NCBI RefSeq assembly: GCF_014170375.1
Contig: NZ_LZZW01000013.1
Span: 1 to 64,000, forward strand
Source of the DNA: Variovorax sp. UMC13
GTDB taxonomy: Bacteria; Pseudomonadota; Gammaproteobacteria; Burkholderiales; Burkholderiaceae_C
DNA length: 64,000 nucleotides
Direction of reading: 5' to 3'
Shown: positions 43,870 to 54,238 of the stretch, piece by piece
Position numbering within the stretch: position 1 is the stretch's first letter
Layout of the letters: the number at the start of each line of letters is the position of its first letter
Notes under the pieces: model-generated
What the model was told of the DNA's origin: nothing
The model's database searches: none
What the model saw: the letters and a program-made list of their open reading frames with translations, nothing else
Position numbers and translations under genes: made by a program

Positions 43870-44070
43870 TGCGGTCCTCTCCTATAGAACATCGTCACAG
43901 TCGAACAAGGCCTGTATGGCTCTGTGGAGCTTTTCACGAATATTAGGACTGTCGCCAAGAAATTTCTATCAGGTCGGGGCCGGAAGTGCCAGAGAATTGT
44001 GAGAGCGAACGGCCTCCAATGTCTTAAGACTTGCCGCTCCTGCCTCTCAGATCTGCCGCTACGCTCGTCG

Positions 44071-44163
44071 CAGGCGAATGGGCTGTCGCGCTTGGAGCCG
44101 GCCGACGTGTTCGAAGCAGCGCCGACGAAACCAATGCCACATTGGCGCCCGAACTCTTCTGAC
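44071..44163 (+). pseudogene. Second 3'-end remnant of an SRAP/YedK gene
   Basis: QANGLSRLEPADVFEAAPTKP on the plus strand matches QARALMRLAPAEGFDADPMEP of the intact SRAP protein, and the DNA GAACTCTTCTGACGGC matches the intact gene's end GAACTCCTCTGACGGC, including the stop. A small frameshift lies in between. No upstream SRAP sequence is visible. Confidence 0.6.
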
Positions 44164-44238
44164 GGCACGTGCGCCGTTTCGCTGGCACGCGGCGGGTTTC
44201 GGTGTCTGCATCATCCGGACCTTTCACTGGAGAGCGCC

Positions 44239-44424
44239 ATGGCAGACGACAAGAGCATCCGCGGCCCGGCAGATGCCGCCCGTATCAATGTCAACGAGGA
44301 ACACGAGTTGCGCTACTGGACAAAGACTCTCGGCGTTTCTGAGGCAAAGCTCCGCTCGGCGATTGCCGCAGCCGGCGTGATGGCCAAGGACGTGCGCACC
44401 TACCTCGGTCAGCCGGAGCGCTAA
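44239..44424 (+). CDS. DUF3606-family small protein
   Basis: A 61-residue product, MADDKSIRGPADAARINVNEEHELRYWTKTLGVSEAKLRSAIAAAGVMAKDVRTYLG, which matches the DUF3606 pattern (RGPxDxxRIN, ELRYWTKxxGVS, AV...G..A.DVR.YL). The fold is a small DNA-binding-like helical domain, but the role is unknown. A second member, with a C-terminal extension, is at 45237-45605. It follows an SRAP remnant by 76 bp. Confidence 0.85.
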   Translation: MADDKSIRGPADAARINVNEEHELRYWTKTLGVSEAKLRSAIAAAGVMAKDVRTYLGQPER

Positions 44425-44440
44425 GCTGTGGGCCCTCTCC

Positions 44441-44599
44441 GTGCGATTTGCCGTGACCGGCGAGGGTCCGGAGCAGCGGGCGTATGTCTGGGTGCTGTTG
44501 AAGCAGGGACTTGAGTGGAAGCAGCTGTCGCGCGCTGACAATCCCTCGGAGCGCTACGCTAAAGCTATTGCAAGCGGCTTGTCGGGGCTGCGCTATTGA
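44441..44599 (+). CDS. 52-residue protein, possible distant YegP-like member
   Basis: A GTG-start frame of 52 codons, below the usual size limit for ORF calls: VRFAVTGEGPEQRAYVWVLLKQGLEWKQLS, then ERYAKAIASGLSGLRY. It is out of frame with the DUF3606 gene, 16 bp downstream of it, and reads like the MRF-start, W-x-V hairpin and terminal helix of the local YegP-like family, with the V-[FY]D end missing. Its stop overlaps by seven bases the tail of a convergent YegP-like gene. Confidence 0.45.
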   Translation: MRFAVTGEGPEQRAYVWVLLKQGLEWKQLSRADNPSERYAKAIASGLSGLRY

Positions 44600-44811
44600 A
44601 CATAGTGGATTTCATAGAAAGCCTGTTCCAGCGGCCTGCCTTTTGAATCAACGATGTGGGCGAAGAGCATGCCCGACTTAGCAGACGAAAAGGCCTGCAA
44701 GGCCAGCGGCGCGGTGTGAAAGCTCTGGCAGCTCGAACAGATAGTTCTGCCTTGAAGATCTAGCAGCCGCCATCTCCAACCCTCTCCGTCAGAAAGAACA
44801 ACGAGCTTCAT
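44593..44811 (-). CDS. YegP/DUF1508-like small protein (divergent member)
   Basis: A 72-residue product starting at an ATG after GAGGAT: MKLVVLSDGEGWRWRLLDLQGRTICSSCQSF, then ALQAFSSAKSGM, HIVDSKGRPL. It keeps the W-x-W hairpin and the final I-V-D of the local YegP-like family, but has an odd CSSCQ in place of the usual S-E. An upstream in-frame ATG at 44829 adds six residues. The product at 44885-45079 lies 74 bp upstream on the same strand. Confidence 0.6.
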   Translation of the reverse strand: MKLVVLSDGEGWRWRLLDLQGRTICSSCQSFHTAPLALQAFSSAKSGMLFAHIVDSKGRPLEQAFYEIHYVQ

Positions 44812-44884
44812 CTGATCCTCCAACGCCACCGAGACGCCAAGGAGCCGAGACTACCGGCTGAAGGAAACCGTTCCCGTATCGTGG

Positions 44885-45079
44885 CTATGAGTCAGTCGGA
44901 GTACCAAGCGAATCGAACACTTTCGCCTGCCTTACCGTTTCTCTGATCTCCTGAATGGCTTGGATCGCACGCTCACGCGTTCCGAAGGTCGACTCACTTT
45001 GGCAGACCGCGTCTCCATTCGTATCTCGAAGCACCCACAGCCATCGACCACCGACCTCCGGAACCAAAACGAATCGCAT
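44885..45079 (-). CDS. YegP/DUF1508-like small protein
   Basis: A 64-residue product: MRFVLVPEVGGRWLWVLRDTNGDAVCQSESTFGTRERAIQAIQEIRETVRQAKVFDSLG. It is closest to the 64-residue product at 54013-54207 (MRFVVVPELGGRWTWVMRD, VFDPLG). The W-x-W hairpin and A-I-x2-I-x2-[IV]-[RK] helix match DUF1508. The ATG at 45079 is chosen by length agreement with its paralog; an ATG 15 bases upstream is in frame. Confidence 0.75.
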   Translation of the reverse strand: MRFVLVPEVGGRWLWVLRDTNGDAVCQSESTFGTRERAIQAIQEIRETVRQAKVFDSLGTPTDS

Positions 45080-45236
45080 GATGATTTCTCGCATCTTTAG
45101 TGAGTAAGACGGGCAACGCAGAGGAAGCCTTAGACGGGATTTTGCTGGGGCGGACTGGCTGACCTGTAGGACTAGGTCGGCTCTTCTTCAAAAGCAAGGA
45201 TGGCATGGCAGTACGCCTCGAACTTCCGGAGGACCT

Positions 45237-45605
45237 TCATCCATCCGGCTTTCGCCGTGCCGACCCGACCGCGTGTGAAAAACGAGTGAAAAAGGCGGGC
45301 GCTCGCTTGTCTGTTCGCGGCTCGCGAGCCATCGACGCCGATATGAGCCTTGGCGGCTCTGCAGAGGAATAGAAATCAGCATATTCCGAACCGTTAAGCC
45401 CATGCGATGCAGCTGCCTGCTGGGCGCTTTGTAGCCCTAGGTAAGCGCGGACATCCGACGCCATGACGCCTGCGAATGCAACTGCTACGAGCAGCCGCAA
45501 CTCCGATACGCCAAGCAACTTGGTCCAGTAGTGCATTTCGTGCTCGTCACTGAGGTTGATCCGACCCGGATCAGCTGGACCACGAATGTACTGAGCTTCT
45601 TCCAT
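45237..45605 (-). CDS. DUF3606-family protein with C-terminal extension
   Basis: A 122-residue product whose first 60 residues are a DUF3606 domain: MEEAQYIRGPADPGRINLSDEHEMHYWTKLLGVSELRLLVAVAFAGVMASDVRAYLG. The 60-residue tail (QQAAASHGLNGSEYADFYSS, TDKRAPAFFTRFSHAVGSARRKPDG) is not present in the sister gene at 44239 and shows no known domain. The frame continues upstream of the ATG at 45605 but has no good start there. Confidence 0.75.
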   Translation of the reverse strand: MEEAQYIRGPADPGRINLSDEHEMHYWTKLLGVSELRLLVAVAFAGVMASDVRAYLGLQSAQQAAASHGLNGSEYADFYSSAEPPRLISASMAREPRTDKRAPAFFTRFSHAVGSARRKPDG

Positions 45606-45699
45606 GCTGTTCTCCGCTAGAGCGAAAACAGTGCGACAGTCGAAATAGGAGACGAGCCAGCGGTGGATGGCAACACACGTCAGACAGCACCCGCCAGCG

Positions 45700-45980
45700 G
45701 CAGACGATTGCTCGGCAGGACAGTGGCGCGCGCGGAGTGTCGCTGCGAGGATGGCCTGTGGACGGTCCCAGCGGCGCGGATGAAACGTGTGGCCGAGCAG
45801 AAGCTCAACGGACAGGCCCATCTCGTGCCGCTCGCGAAACAAACCGTACAATTGCTTCGCGAGCTTCAGCCGCTGGCTGGATCAAAGGGTGAGGGCGCGT
45901 TTGTGTTCCCGGGCGCGCGCGGATCAAGCCGTCCACTGAGCGAAAACTCGGTGCGGATGGCTCAGCTGACGAGAGGCTGA
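45700..45980 (+). pseudogene. Truncated tyrosine integrase fragment
   Basis: On the plus strand, EDGLWTVPAARMKRVAEQKLNGQAHLVPLAKQTVQLLRELQPLAG, then GAFVFPGARGSSRPLSENSV, is the central block of P4-type integrases: the W-x-VPAARMK segment, the HLVPLxxQ strand and the FPGxR-S-xRPLSENS region. The catalytic HxxR and tyrosine that should follow are absent because the frame ends at 45980, and nothing upstream resembles an N-terminal SAM-like domain. It marks a former mobile element. The gap 45981-46276 that follows shows no gene. Confidence 0.7.
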
Positions 45981-46276
45981 CCGCAGGTCCTGGCTGTAAT
46001 TCAGGATGAGCCGCTGTGCGCGATGTAGCGCGAGACGAGCTTGGCCCATCGGAGAAAGCGGCAAACTCCTCGTCGCTTACGGGATCTTGCCGCTGCCGGC
46101 GGAAGCGCGACAGCCGACATAACCCTCGTTCTGCTCACGACCTGCTCTGCGGGAGTGGAAAGTGCTTATCGAGCTTGGAAAGTTCGCTGACGCCAGTCAC
46201 ATCGCTGGCAGGACCTGCGAGCGCATCGCCGACCAGCTACAACCAGCTGCCCAGTACCGGGCTGTCCCGCTGAGCG

Positions 46277-46534
46277 CTACGCGTCAATCCCCACCGGCGT
46301 GCCGTCGACAGAGATCAGCGCGCCCGGCGCTGCATCGTCGATCTCGATCGCCACGCCCATGAAACGTGCGGGGTCGACCTGGGCCGCCTCGGTCTCGGTC
46401 TTCGTCATCGTCCGCCGGCGCATCAGGTCCGCGTGCTGTGAGGTCGACAGGACGAGCTTCTGCGGGTTCTTGTTGGCGTGCGCTTTCCAGTGCGCAGACA
46501 GGGCCTTAGTGATTGCGTCGTGGATGTTGCTCAT
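46277..46534 (-). CDS. 85-residue small protein of unknown function
   Basis: An 85-residue product: MSNIHDAITKALSAHWKAHANKNPQKLVLSTSQHADLMRRR, then FMGVAIEIDDAAPGALISVDGTPVGIDA. The fold is a helix, an extended middle and two beta strands. It overlaps the upstream gene by four bases (ATGA), so both are translated together. A decayed copy is at 35140-35330. No family recognised. Confidence 0.7.
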   Translation of the reverse strand: MSNIHDAITKALSAHWKAHANKNPQKLVLSTSQHADLMRRRTMTKTETEAAQVDPARFMGVAIEIDDAAPGALISVDGTPVGIDA

Positions 46535-46770
46535 TCCGAATTTCGGGCCTGCATGTTCAGGTCGCCCTGACTGCCTTGCTGTTCGAAAGTGCGTCGCAGT
46601 TCAAACAAAGCGTTTTCAGTCGTGTCCATCGTCTGTGTCACTTCTTCTGGACTCAGGCAGGGATAGCCCGGCGTTGCCCCAAGGAAGTGGTCAAGCTTCT
46701 CGCAAGCAGCACACCACGCAAGGGCGGCGCTCTTCTGTTCGGACGTGAGGCGAGGGTTGTTCTCCGGCAT
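46531..46770 (-). CDS. Small helical protein, member of the three-copy local family
   Basis: A 79-residue product: MPENNPRLTSEQKSAALAWCAACEKLDHFLGATPGYP, then a helix ending ALFELRRTFEQQ. It shows the shared family pattern described for 41455 and 43624. It is the first gene of a two-gene operon with the 85-residue protein. The intact dnaE2 lies about 0.6 kb away on the other strand. Confidence 0.75.
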   Translation of the reverse strand: MPENNPRLTSEQKSAALAWCAACEKLDHFLGATPGYPCLSPEEVTQTMDTTENALFELRRTFEQQGSQGDLNMQARNSE

Positions 46771-46833
46771 ATGAATATCGTAGCGCGCACATTACATGTA
46801 GCTACAAATCCCCAAAATTGGATGGCGTTTTGC

Positions 46834-47238
46834 TCAGTGCAACGTGGGGGCCGCAGCACTCGGGTCCTCTTCGGCGATCAGCTCGAAGTACTCGCATCTG
46901 GCCCTGAACTTCCCGTCATCGGCGGGAGTGAAGGTGTCGGGGCACTCGTAGACCCCGCGCGCCAGGAACTCATTCGCCGACTGGTAGAAGGCGGCTTCGT
47001 TCGGAAATTCCACCGACCGGGCGCCCAGGTACTTGAAGGTCAGCGTCGCCGGGGTGTCGGCCGGCGCTTCACCGAAGAAAGAGTGCGTGCTGGTGAGCAT
47101 CAGCGGGCCACGGACAGCGGCCAGCGCACTCACGAGCGAATCAAACGGCTGCAGCGGCCCTTCCAGCTCTTCTTTCGAGATGTCGACGAGGCCGATGGAG
47201 ATCTGGCCGGCAGCGGTTTCGAGGTAGGCGATGAGCAT
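46834..47238 (-). CDS. 134-residue hypothetical protein
   Basis: A 134-residue soluble protein, MLIAYLETAAGQISIGLVDISKEELEGPLQPFDSLVSALAAVRGPLM, then ATLTFKYLGARSVEFPNEAAFYQSANEFL. No signal peptide, helix-turn-helix or catalytic motif is visible. AGGAGA lies at a good distance before the ATG. It is divergent from dnaE2, whose LexA box lies 118 bp from this start; it may therefore share damage-regulated control, but this is untested. Confidence 0.7.
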   Translation of the reverse strand: MLIAYLETAAGQISIGLVDISKEELEGPLQPFDSLVSALAAVRGPLMLTSTHSFFGEAPADTPATLTFKYLGARSVEFPNEAAFYQSANEFLARGVYECPDTFTPADDGKFRARCEYFELIAEEDPSAAAPTLH

Positions 47239-47363
47239 GATCAGGTCTCCTGAGTCTCAGCGACTCACCAGTTTAGAGGCGCGCCGACCCGACGGAATCC
47301 CTCGATCAAACGAAGGTGTAACGCTGCTTGCGGCCGGCAGTTGGGGTGACGAATACTGTATGT

Positions 47364-50561
<3,198 letters not shown>

Positions 50562-50631
50562 GGCTTTGACCGGTCGACGGGGACCGGCTGGATCAGCATC
50601 TCGCCCTCGACGATGCCCGCCGCGGCGACAG

Positions 50632-50856
50632 CTAATCTCGCTTCGTGGACTGCCAAACCGAGTACAAGGCCTCTACGCCGGCTCGCCATTCGCGCACGGC
50701 CTCGTCATGCGCTTCATCCGCGGCTACCTGTTCCGCCGACCGCCGACCATCGTCACAGATCGTGCCGGTACGAGGCGGCAACCGCCGGAGAGGGAAAGGC
50801 GCGATAGTGATCCCAGATTTCCGTAGGATCGCTTCCTTCTGACTAAAAGATGGCAT
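50632..50856 (-). CDS. 74-residue hypothetical protein
   Basis: A 74-residue product with an acidic helical C-terminal half (RRSAEQVAADEAHDEAVREWRAGVEALYSVWQ). The gene converges on dnaE2. No ribosome site, and overlapping frames exist on the plus strand, so it is only moderately supported. No family recognised. Confidence 0.45.
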   Translation of the reverse strand: MPSFSQKEAILRKSGITIAPFPLRRLPPRTGTICDDGRRSAEQVAADEAHDEAVREWRAGVEALYSVWQSTKRD

Positions 50857-51019
50857 TTGCGACCTCCGAGCCCTCGCGATTGGGCCGCCACTTTAGGATA
50901 GTTTTACTAGCCCATGCAAGGCATAGCTGCCCATCCGACAGGGTGGCGAGCCGGTCGAATCAAGCCAGGGAGCGGGATGTCCGCAGCGTGAGAAAGGCGG
51001 ATTTCCACTGTCCAGTTTC

Positions 51020-51205
51020 TCAGATCCTTGGCCGCTCCCTCGACTCGATCCAGTGTGTGCCGGGACCGTGAATGGCGTTACCGGCTTTGACCATCGACTC
51101 GAGCAGTGAAACGCTGAAGTTCGAACGGTCTTGCCATTCGAGCAGGCTGAGGATCTCTTGGCGGACGTGCAGGATCTCGGGCTTCCAACGCAGGCGTACT
51201 TCCAT
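51020..51205 (-). CDS. Possible small protein
   Basis: A 61-residue frame, MEVRLRWKPEILHVRQEILSLLEWQDRSNFSVSLLESMVKAGNAIHGPG, reads like a real amphipathic helical protein with protein-like codon use. No ribosome site is clear and the frame extends upstream to 51247. Nothing else is seen between 50857 and 51448. Confidence 0.35.
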   Translation of the reverse strand: MEVRLRWKPEILHVRQEILSLLEWQDRSNFSVSLLESMVKAGNAIHGPGTHWIESRERPRI

Positions 51206-51448
51206 ACTCTGTACGCATTTTCCTACGCCCGCATAGCATCCTCCCATGTCTTAGAACCATGGAGTGCGCGGCTCTGCGCCACGTCCCGCGGCAGCTTATT
51301 GCCCGCCTTGGGCAGGACCTAGACGACGCATTGCGTTACCACTTAGGAAGGCACGTCGGAGCTTCGTAGTCCGAACTCGGGAGGCTGGGCGGGCTCCTCG
51401 GCTCGCGCGGCTTCCAGCTGGTCGGCGTCTTCGTCCGCGTCGCCCGGA

Positions 51449-51686
51449 TTAGAGGTCATCGTGATACTCGCCGGCTTCGAGATACTGGCGTCGTGCGACT
51501 GCTGCCGGATCTTCGTCGCCGTGCTTCTCGGCCACGGCCGGGCCGAAGACATTGAAGCCTGCCATGCGCAGGTCTTCGGGGTCGTGCTCGAACTCCTGCC
51601 AGGTGTTCGCGAACACGAAAACCCAGGCTTCTAGTTCGGACAGTTCACGGCCGCGGTACGAAATTGGGGGTGGGGGATTGCCACAT
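51449..51686 (-). pseudogene. Small gene with apparent frameshift in a C-run
   Basis: The frame ISYRGRELSELEAWVFVFANTWQEFEHDPEDL, then AGFNVFGPAVAEKHGDEDPAAVARRQYLEAGEYHDDL, looks coding. The nearest start with a good ribosome site (AGGAGAT before the ATG at 51686) begins MWQSPTPNFVPRP and stops. Removing one C from the pair of five-C runs (51665-51675) would join the two parts. In the existing sequence the downstream frame is open only from an ATG at 51736 inside the LexA box. Whether this is a sequencing error, phase variation or true decay cannot be told. Confidence 0.4.
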
Positions 51687-51724
51687 GCGGATCTCCTGAA
51701 GTGGCCCTCAACTTTAGCCGGATA

Positions 51725-51740
51725 CTGTATGTACATCCAG
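51725..51740. promoter_or_regulatory. LexA (SOS) box upstream of the SRAP operon
   Basis: CTGTATGTACATCCAG fits CTG-N10-CAG and shares its first nine bases (CTGTATGTA) with the box at dnaE2. It lies 20 bp before the small gene at 51761, in front of the SRAP gene. Confidence 0.75.
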
Positions 51741-51760
51741 TGATTTGCTAAGATCGATCC

Positions 51761-52000
51761 ATGGACACCGATCACGGAACCGGCATCCTGGACACTGTGC
51801 CCGGTCAGTTCCTGGTGCGCGCCATGTACTCGCTGACGCCGGCGGGTGAGGCCCAGCCGCCCGAGGCATCGGTGGAGATGTTCGTGCCCCGAGTGGGCCG
51901 CGTGTGCTTCACCTTCGAGCTCGCCGGACCGGTTCCGCACAAGCGCGCACATTGGTCCTGGCAGGCGAAGTCCGCCGACTTGCTGCCGGGCAGGGCCTGA
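51761..52000 (+). CDS. 79-residue hypothetical protein, SOS-controlled position
   Basis: A 79-residue product: MDTDHGTGILDTVPGQFLVRAMYSLTPAGEAQPPEASVEMFVPRVGRVCFTFELAGPVPHKRAHWSWQAKSADL. It looks like an all-beta small domain; no family recognised. It starts 20 bp after a LexA-type box and ends 13 bp before the SRAP gene, so it is the first gene of what appears to be a damage-induced pair. No good ribosome site is visible; the short leader between box and ATG leaves little room for one. Confidence 0.6.
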   Translation: MDTDHGTGILDTVPGQFLVRAMYSLTPAGEAQPPEASVEMFVPRVGRVCFTFELAGPVPHKRAHWSWQAKSADLLPGRA

Positions 52001-52013
52001 GTAAGCTGCGTCC

Positions 52014-52742
52014 ATGTGCACTCGCTACATCCCTCCCGAGGTGGCTGAGATCGAACGCTTCTGGAGCCTGCCCCGGGCGCACCAGCCCGATCTCTGGCCG
52101 CGCGAGATCTTCCCGCGGGCGCCGGGCCCGTTCATCCGCCGCCGGCGCGACGCCACGGGCTGCGAGCGCGAGATGGTGGTCGGGCGGTGGGGCCTGATCC
52201 CTGAGCGCTCGGAGACGTCGACACCGCGCAAGAAGGACGGCAAGCTCTTGAGTACGGAGAATGCGCGTGGGGAGGAGGTCCACTGGAAGGACAGCTACAA
52301 GGGGCCCTGGGCCGTTGGCCAGCGCTGCATCATCCCGGCCGCCACCTTCGACGAACCGAACTGGGAGACGGGCAAGAACGTGTGGTGGCGCTTTCGCCGC
52401 GCCGACGGCGCGCCGTGGGGCCTGGCCGGTCTCTGGAATGCCTGGACCGACAAAGAGACCGGCGAAATGCACGAGAGCTACACAATGCTCACGCTCCATG
52501 CCAACGCGCACCCGTTGATGAGCCGCATGCACCGGCCGGTAGTGGACCCCGTCACCAAGCAGTCTCTACCGCTCGAGAAGCAGGACAAGCGCAGCGTGAT
52601 CCCGTTGGACACCAGCGACTTCGATCAGTGGCTCGAGGGGACGGTCGAACAGGCAAGGGCGCTGATGCGCCTGGCGCCTGCTGAGGGGTTCGATGCAGAC
52701 CCGATGGAGCCAACGCAGCCTTCAGAGCCAGAACTCCTCTGA
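52014..52742 (+). CDS. yedK: SOS response-associated peptidase (SRAP/YedK/HMCES family)
   Basis: SRAP proteins form a covalent thiazolidine link with abasic sites in single-stranded DNA through Cys2 after removal of Met1, protecting forks. The 242-residue protein starts MCTRYIPPEV, with the required cysteine at position 2, and has the conserved RWGLIPE, TENARGEEVHWKDSYKGPWAVGQRCIIPAATFDEP, and the late histidine block TLHANAHPLMSRMHRPVV. The M-H-R-P ending is the variant of a divergent subgroup. It follows the 79-residue gene under the LexA box at 51725. Its 3' end is duplicated as short remnants at 42233 and 44071. Confidence 0.9.
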   Translation: MCTRYIPPEVAEIERFWSLPRAHQPDLWPREIFPRAPGPFIRRRRDATGCEREMVVGRWGLIPERSETSTPRKKDGKLLSTENARGEEVHWKDSYKGPWAVGQRCIIPAATFDEPNWETGKNVWWRFRRADGAPWGLAGLWNAWTDKETGEMHESYTMLTLHANAHPLMSRMHRPVVDPVTKQSLPLEKQDKRSVIPLDTSDFDQWLEGTVEQARALMRLAPAEGFDADPMEPTQPSEPELL

Positions 52743-53360
52743 CGGCGAGTTAATGGTGGGTCTGCGAGAATGGAGCTTTGCTGCACAGGCATCATTGATG
52801 CGCTCCTTATCCGATCTCCGCCAGCTTGCTCATGATGCATCCCGCCTCGCGACGTTTGCGCGCGGCTCGGTTGTGTTGCAAGGGCCTGACATCGAAGCCA
52901 CAGCACCTGGGCGAGCTATGCGTGATGTATCAGTTGGGCTGGGGCATCTTGAGCGAAAAGCGTGGGCGGCCTACCACCTGCGTCTCCACTCACGCAACGG
53001 CTAGCGAAGGCTCTAAGCAGATCGTGCAGTCGTGAAAAAGCCCGCGCGAGGCGGGCTTCGGTGTCTGGTCGTGAACTCTTACGCGGTCCACGCTACGTGC
53101 TTGCTATGCAGTGTCGCCCTGTTGTTTTTTTGTCGGTGGCGACATTGATCGACTTTCCGCCGTATGGAAACGGTGACTTGCTCGGTCGTGAACAGGCAAG
53201 TCATTGTACAGCGCTAGAGAGACCACCCCGGGGTGAGAGCGCCGCGCCCTCATGTGGAGCCTGACCTCGAGGTAGGCCTCGTCGGCGTCGCCTAGTGAGC
53301 GTGATCCGGCCTCCTTCGCTTTGGAGTAGGCGCTCGTGCAGCTAGTGCGTGCCGAATCGT
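52743..53360. other. Gap without a confident gene
   Basis: About 620 bp between SRAP and the next small gene. A frame at 52754-53004 (MVGLREWSFAAQASLMRSL) is open for 83 codons but has no ribosome site or family. A strong terminator-like hairpin is at 53035-53058. On the minus strand, KAKEAGSRSLGDADEAYLEVRLHM between about 53240 and 53330 reads like a decayed coding piece; nothing else is recognisable. Confidence 0.4.
53035..53058 (-). terminator. Intrinsic terminator, minus strand
   Basis: AAGCCCGC (53038-53045) pairs with GCGGGCTT (53051-53058) over a 5-base loop. The AAAAA on its left side is a U-run when transcribed leftward, so it would stop a minus-strand transcript, such as that of the small membrane gene whose stop is at 53361. 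Confidence 0.6.
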
Positions 53361-53489
53361 TCAGCCGATGAAGGCAAAGCTGAGCAGTAAGGTCAGTGCG
53401 ATCACTGTGAAAAAGACCGCAAGTTCCTTTAAGGCCGCCCCCGGCGCCGCTCCCCCGAGTCGCCTTTTTTCTGATGCCTGGGGTTTCAT
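53361..53489 (-). CDS. 42-residue single-helix membrane protein, copy 2 of a local family
   Basis: A 42-residue product: MKPQASEKRRLGG, the shared APGAALKELAVF block and one hydrophobic helix ending LTLLLSFAFIG. Residues 15-42 are about 80% identical to copy 1 (42389). Synonymous changes (for example CTT/CTC, GTG ATC GCA CTG/GTG ATC GCA CTC) suggest protein-level conservation. AAAAAAGGT lies before the ATG. It is divergent from the YegP-like gene at 53671 with the conserved hairpin between. No known family. Confidence 0.7.
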   Translation of the reverse strand: MKPQASEKRRLGGAAPGAALKELAVFFTVIALTLLLSFAFIG

Positions 53490-53542
53490 GCGAGACCTTT
53501 TTTCTTACCAAATGCGATCGTAGGCAGTCCCTTGAGGCCCGT

Positions 53543-53562
53543 CCTCCTATGTTCATGGGAGG
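53543..53562. promoter_or_regulatory. Conserved hairpin, second copy
   Basis: CCTCCTATG (53543-53551) pairs with CATGGGAGG (53554-53562) around TT, with one G-U pair in RNA in place of G-C. It corresponds to the element at 42573-42590, in the same position relative to the small membrane gene (54 bp from its start) and the YegP-like gene. Confidence 0.6.
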
Positions 53563-53670
53563 CAACTAATTCTCACAGTGATCAGCAGAACTTATGATTC
53601 GTAGACGTCTTCGGGCGCGTTGCGCAGCGCTCTTTTCATGTCCGAGCAACCAAGAATAAGGGCGTAGGCC

Positions 53671-53886
53671 GTGCGACTTGTCGTTATTCCCGAGTCGAAA
53701 AAATCCTGGGTTTGGGAACTCCGGACCGCGCAGGACGTCTTGGTATTGAGGAGCCCGGCAGGCTTCGCCACCAGGTCTCAAGCCGTATCGCAGACTGAGG
53801 CACTCAGGCGAGCGATCGACATTGCGGGCATCTATGACCTTGTGGGATCTCGGGTGGATAACCCAGAAAATCGGGTCGCCCCCTAG
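53671..53886 (+). CDS. YegP/DUF1508-like small protein
   Basis: A 71-residue GTG-start product: VRLVVIPESKKSWVWELRTAQDVLVLRSPAGF, then ALRRAIDIAGIYDLVG. It is the close paralog of the 42702 gene (same length, start codon, upstream ATTCG-AGACGTCTTCGG stretch and divergent partner). The W-x-W hairpin and I-Y-D end match DUF1508. It sits directly after the SRAP gene, small membrane gene and hairpin, and is followed by another YegP-like gene. Confidence 0.75.
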   Translation: MRLVVIPESKKSWVWELRTAQDVLVLRSPAGFATRSQAVSQTEALRRAIDIAGIYDLVGSRVDNPENRVAP

Positions 53887-54012
53887 TGGCGGCGACATTC
53901 CTTCTGTTTTGGCCCAAACGCCATAAGTCGCTGGCGGTCTCGGTTCATTGCTCAAGACCGAGCCGTTGCTGCTCCGCATTAAAGGTGTTGAGGGTTTTCG
54001 TTGTGAATACGT

Positions 54013-54207
54013 ATGAGATTTGTAGTTGTGCCTGAGCTTGGTGGTCGCTGGACTTGGGTGATGCGAGACGGCGACGGAAACCAAATCGCCAAGAGTTCTC
54101 TATCCTGGTTGGATCGAGACGAAGCGCTCAGGGCCATCGAAGTTATTCGGGCCAAGGTGCCAAAGGCGTTAGTGTTCGATCCCCTTGGTTCGCCTATTTC
54201 CGGCTGA
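54013..54207 (+). CDS. YegP/DUF1508-like small protein
   Basis: A 64-residue product, MRFVVVPELGGRWTWVMRDGDGNQIAKSSLSWLDRDEALRAIEVIRAKVPKALVFDPLG. It is closest to 44885-45079, not to its immediate neighbour at 53671, so two subfamilies are interspersed. The NQIAKSS strand and helix A-I-x2-I-x2-K match the DUF1508 layout. The ribosome site is weak. Confidence 0.75.
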   Translation: MRFVVVPELGGRWTWVMRDGDGNQIAKSSLSWLDRDEALRAIEVIRAKVPKALVFDPLGSPISG

Positions 54208-54238
54208 CTTGAGCGACGGTTCGCCGCTATGCTCGGCC

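Noticed and set aside
51237..51265. CTCCCATG followed by CCATGGAG, like the conserved hairpin
   Set aside because: Spacing is 8 bases instead of 2, the arms are not perfect, and the gene context differs, so it is probably coincidence.
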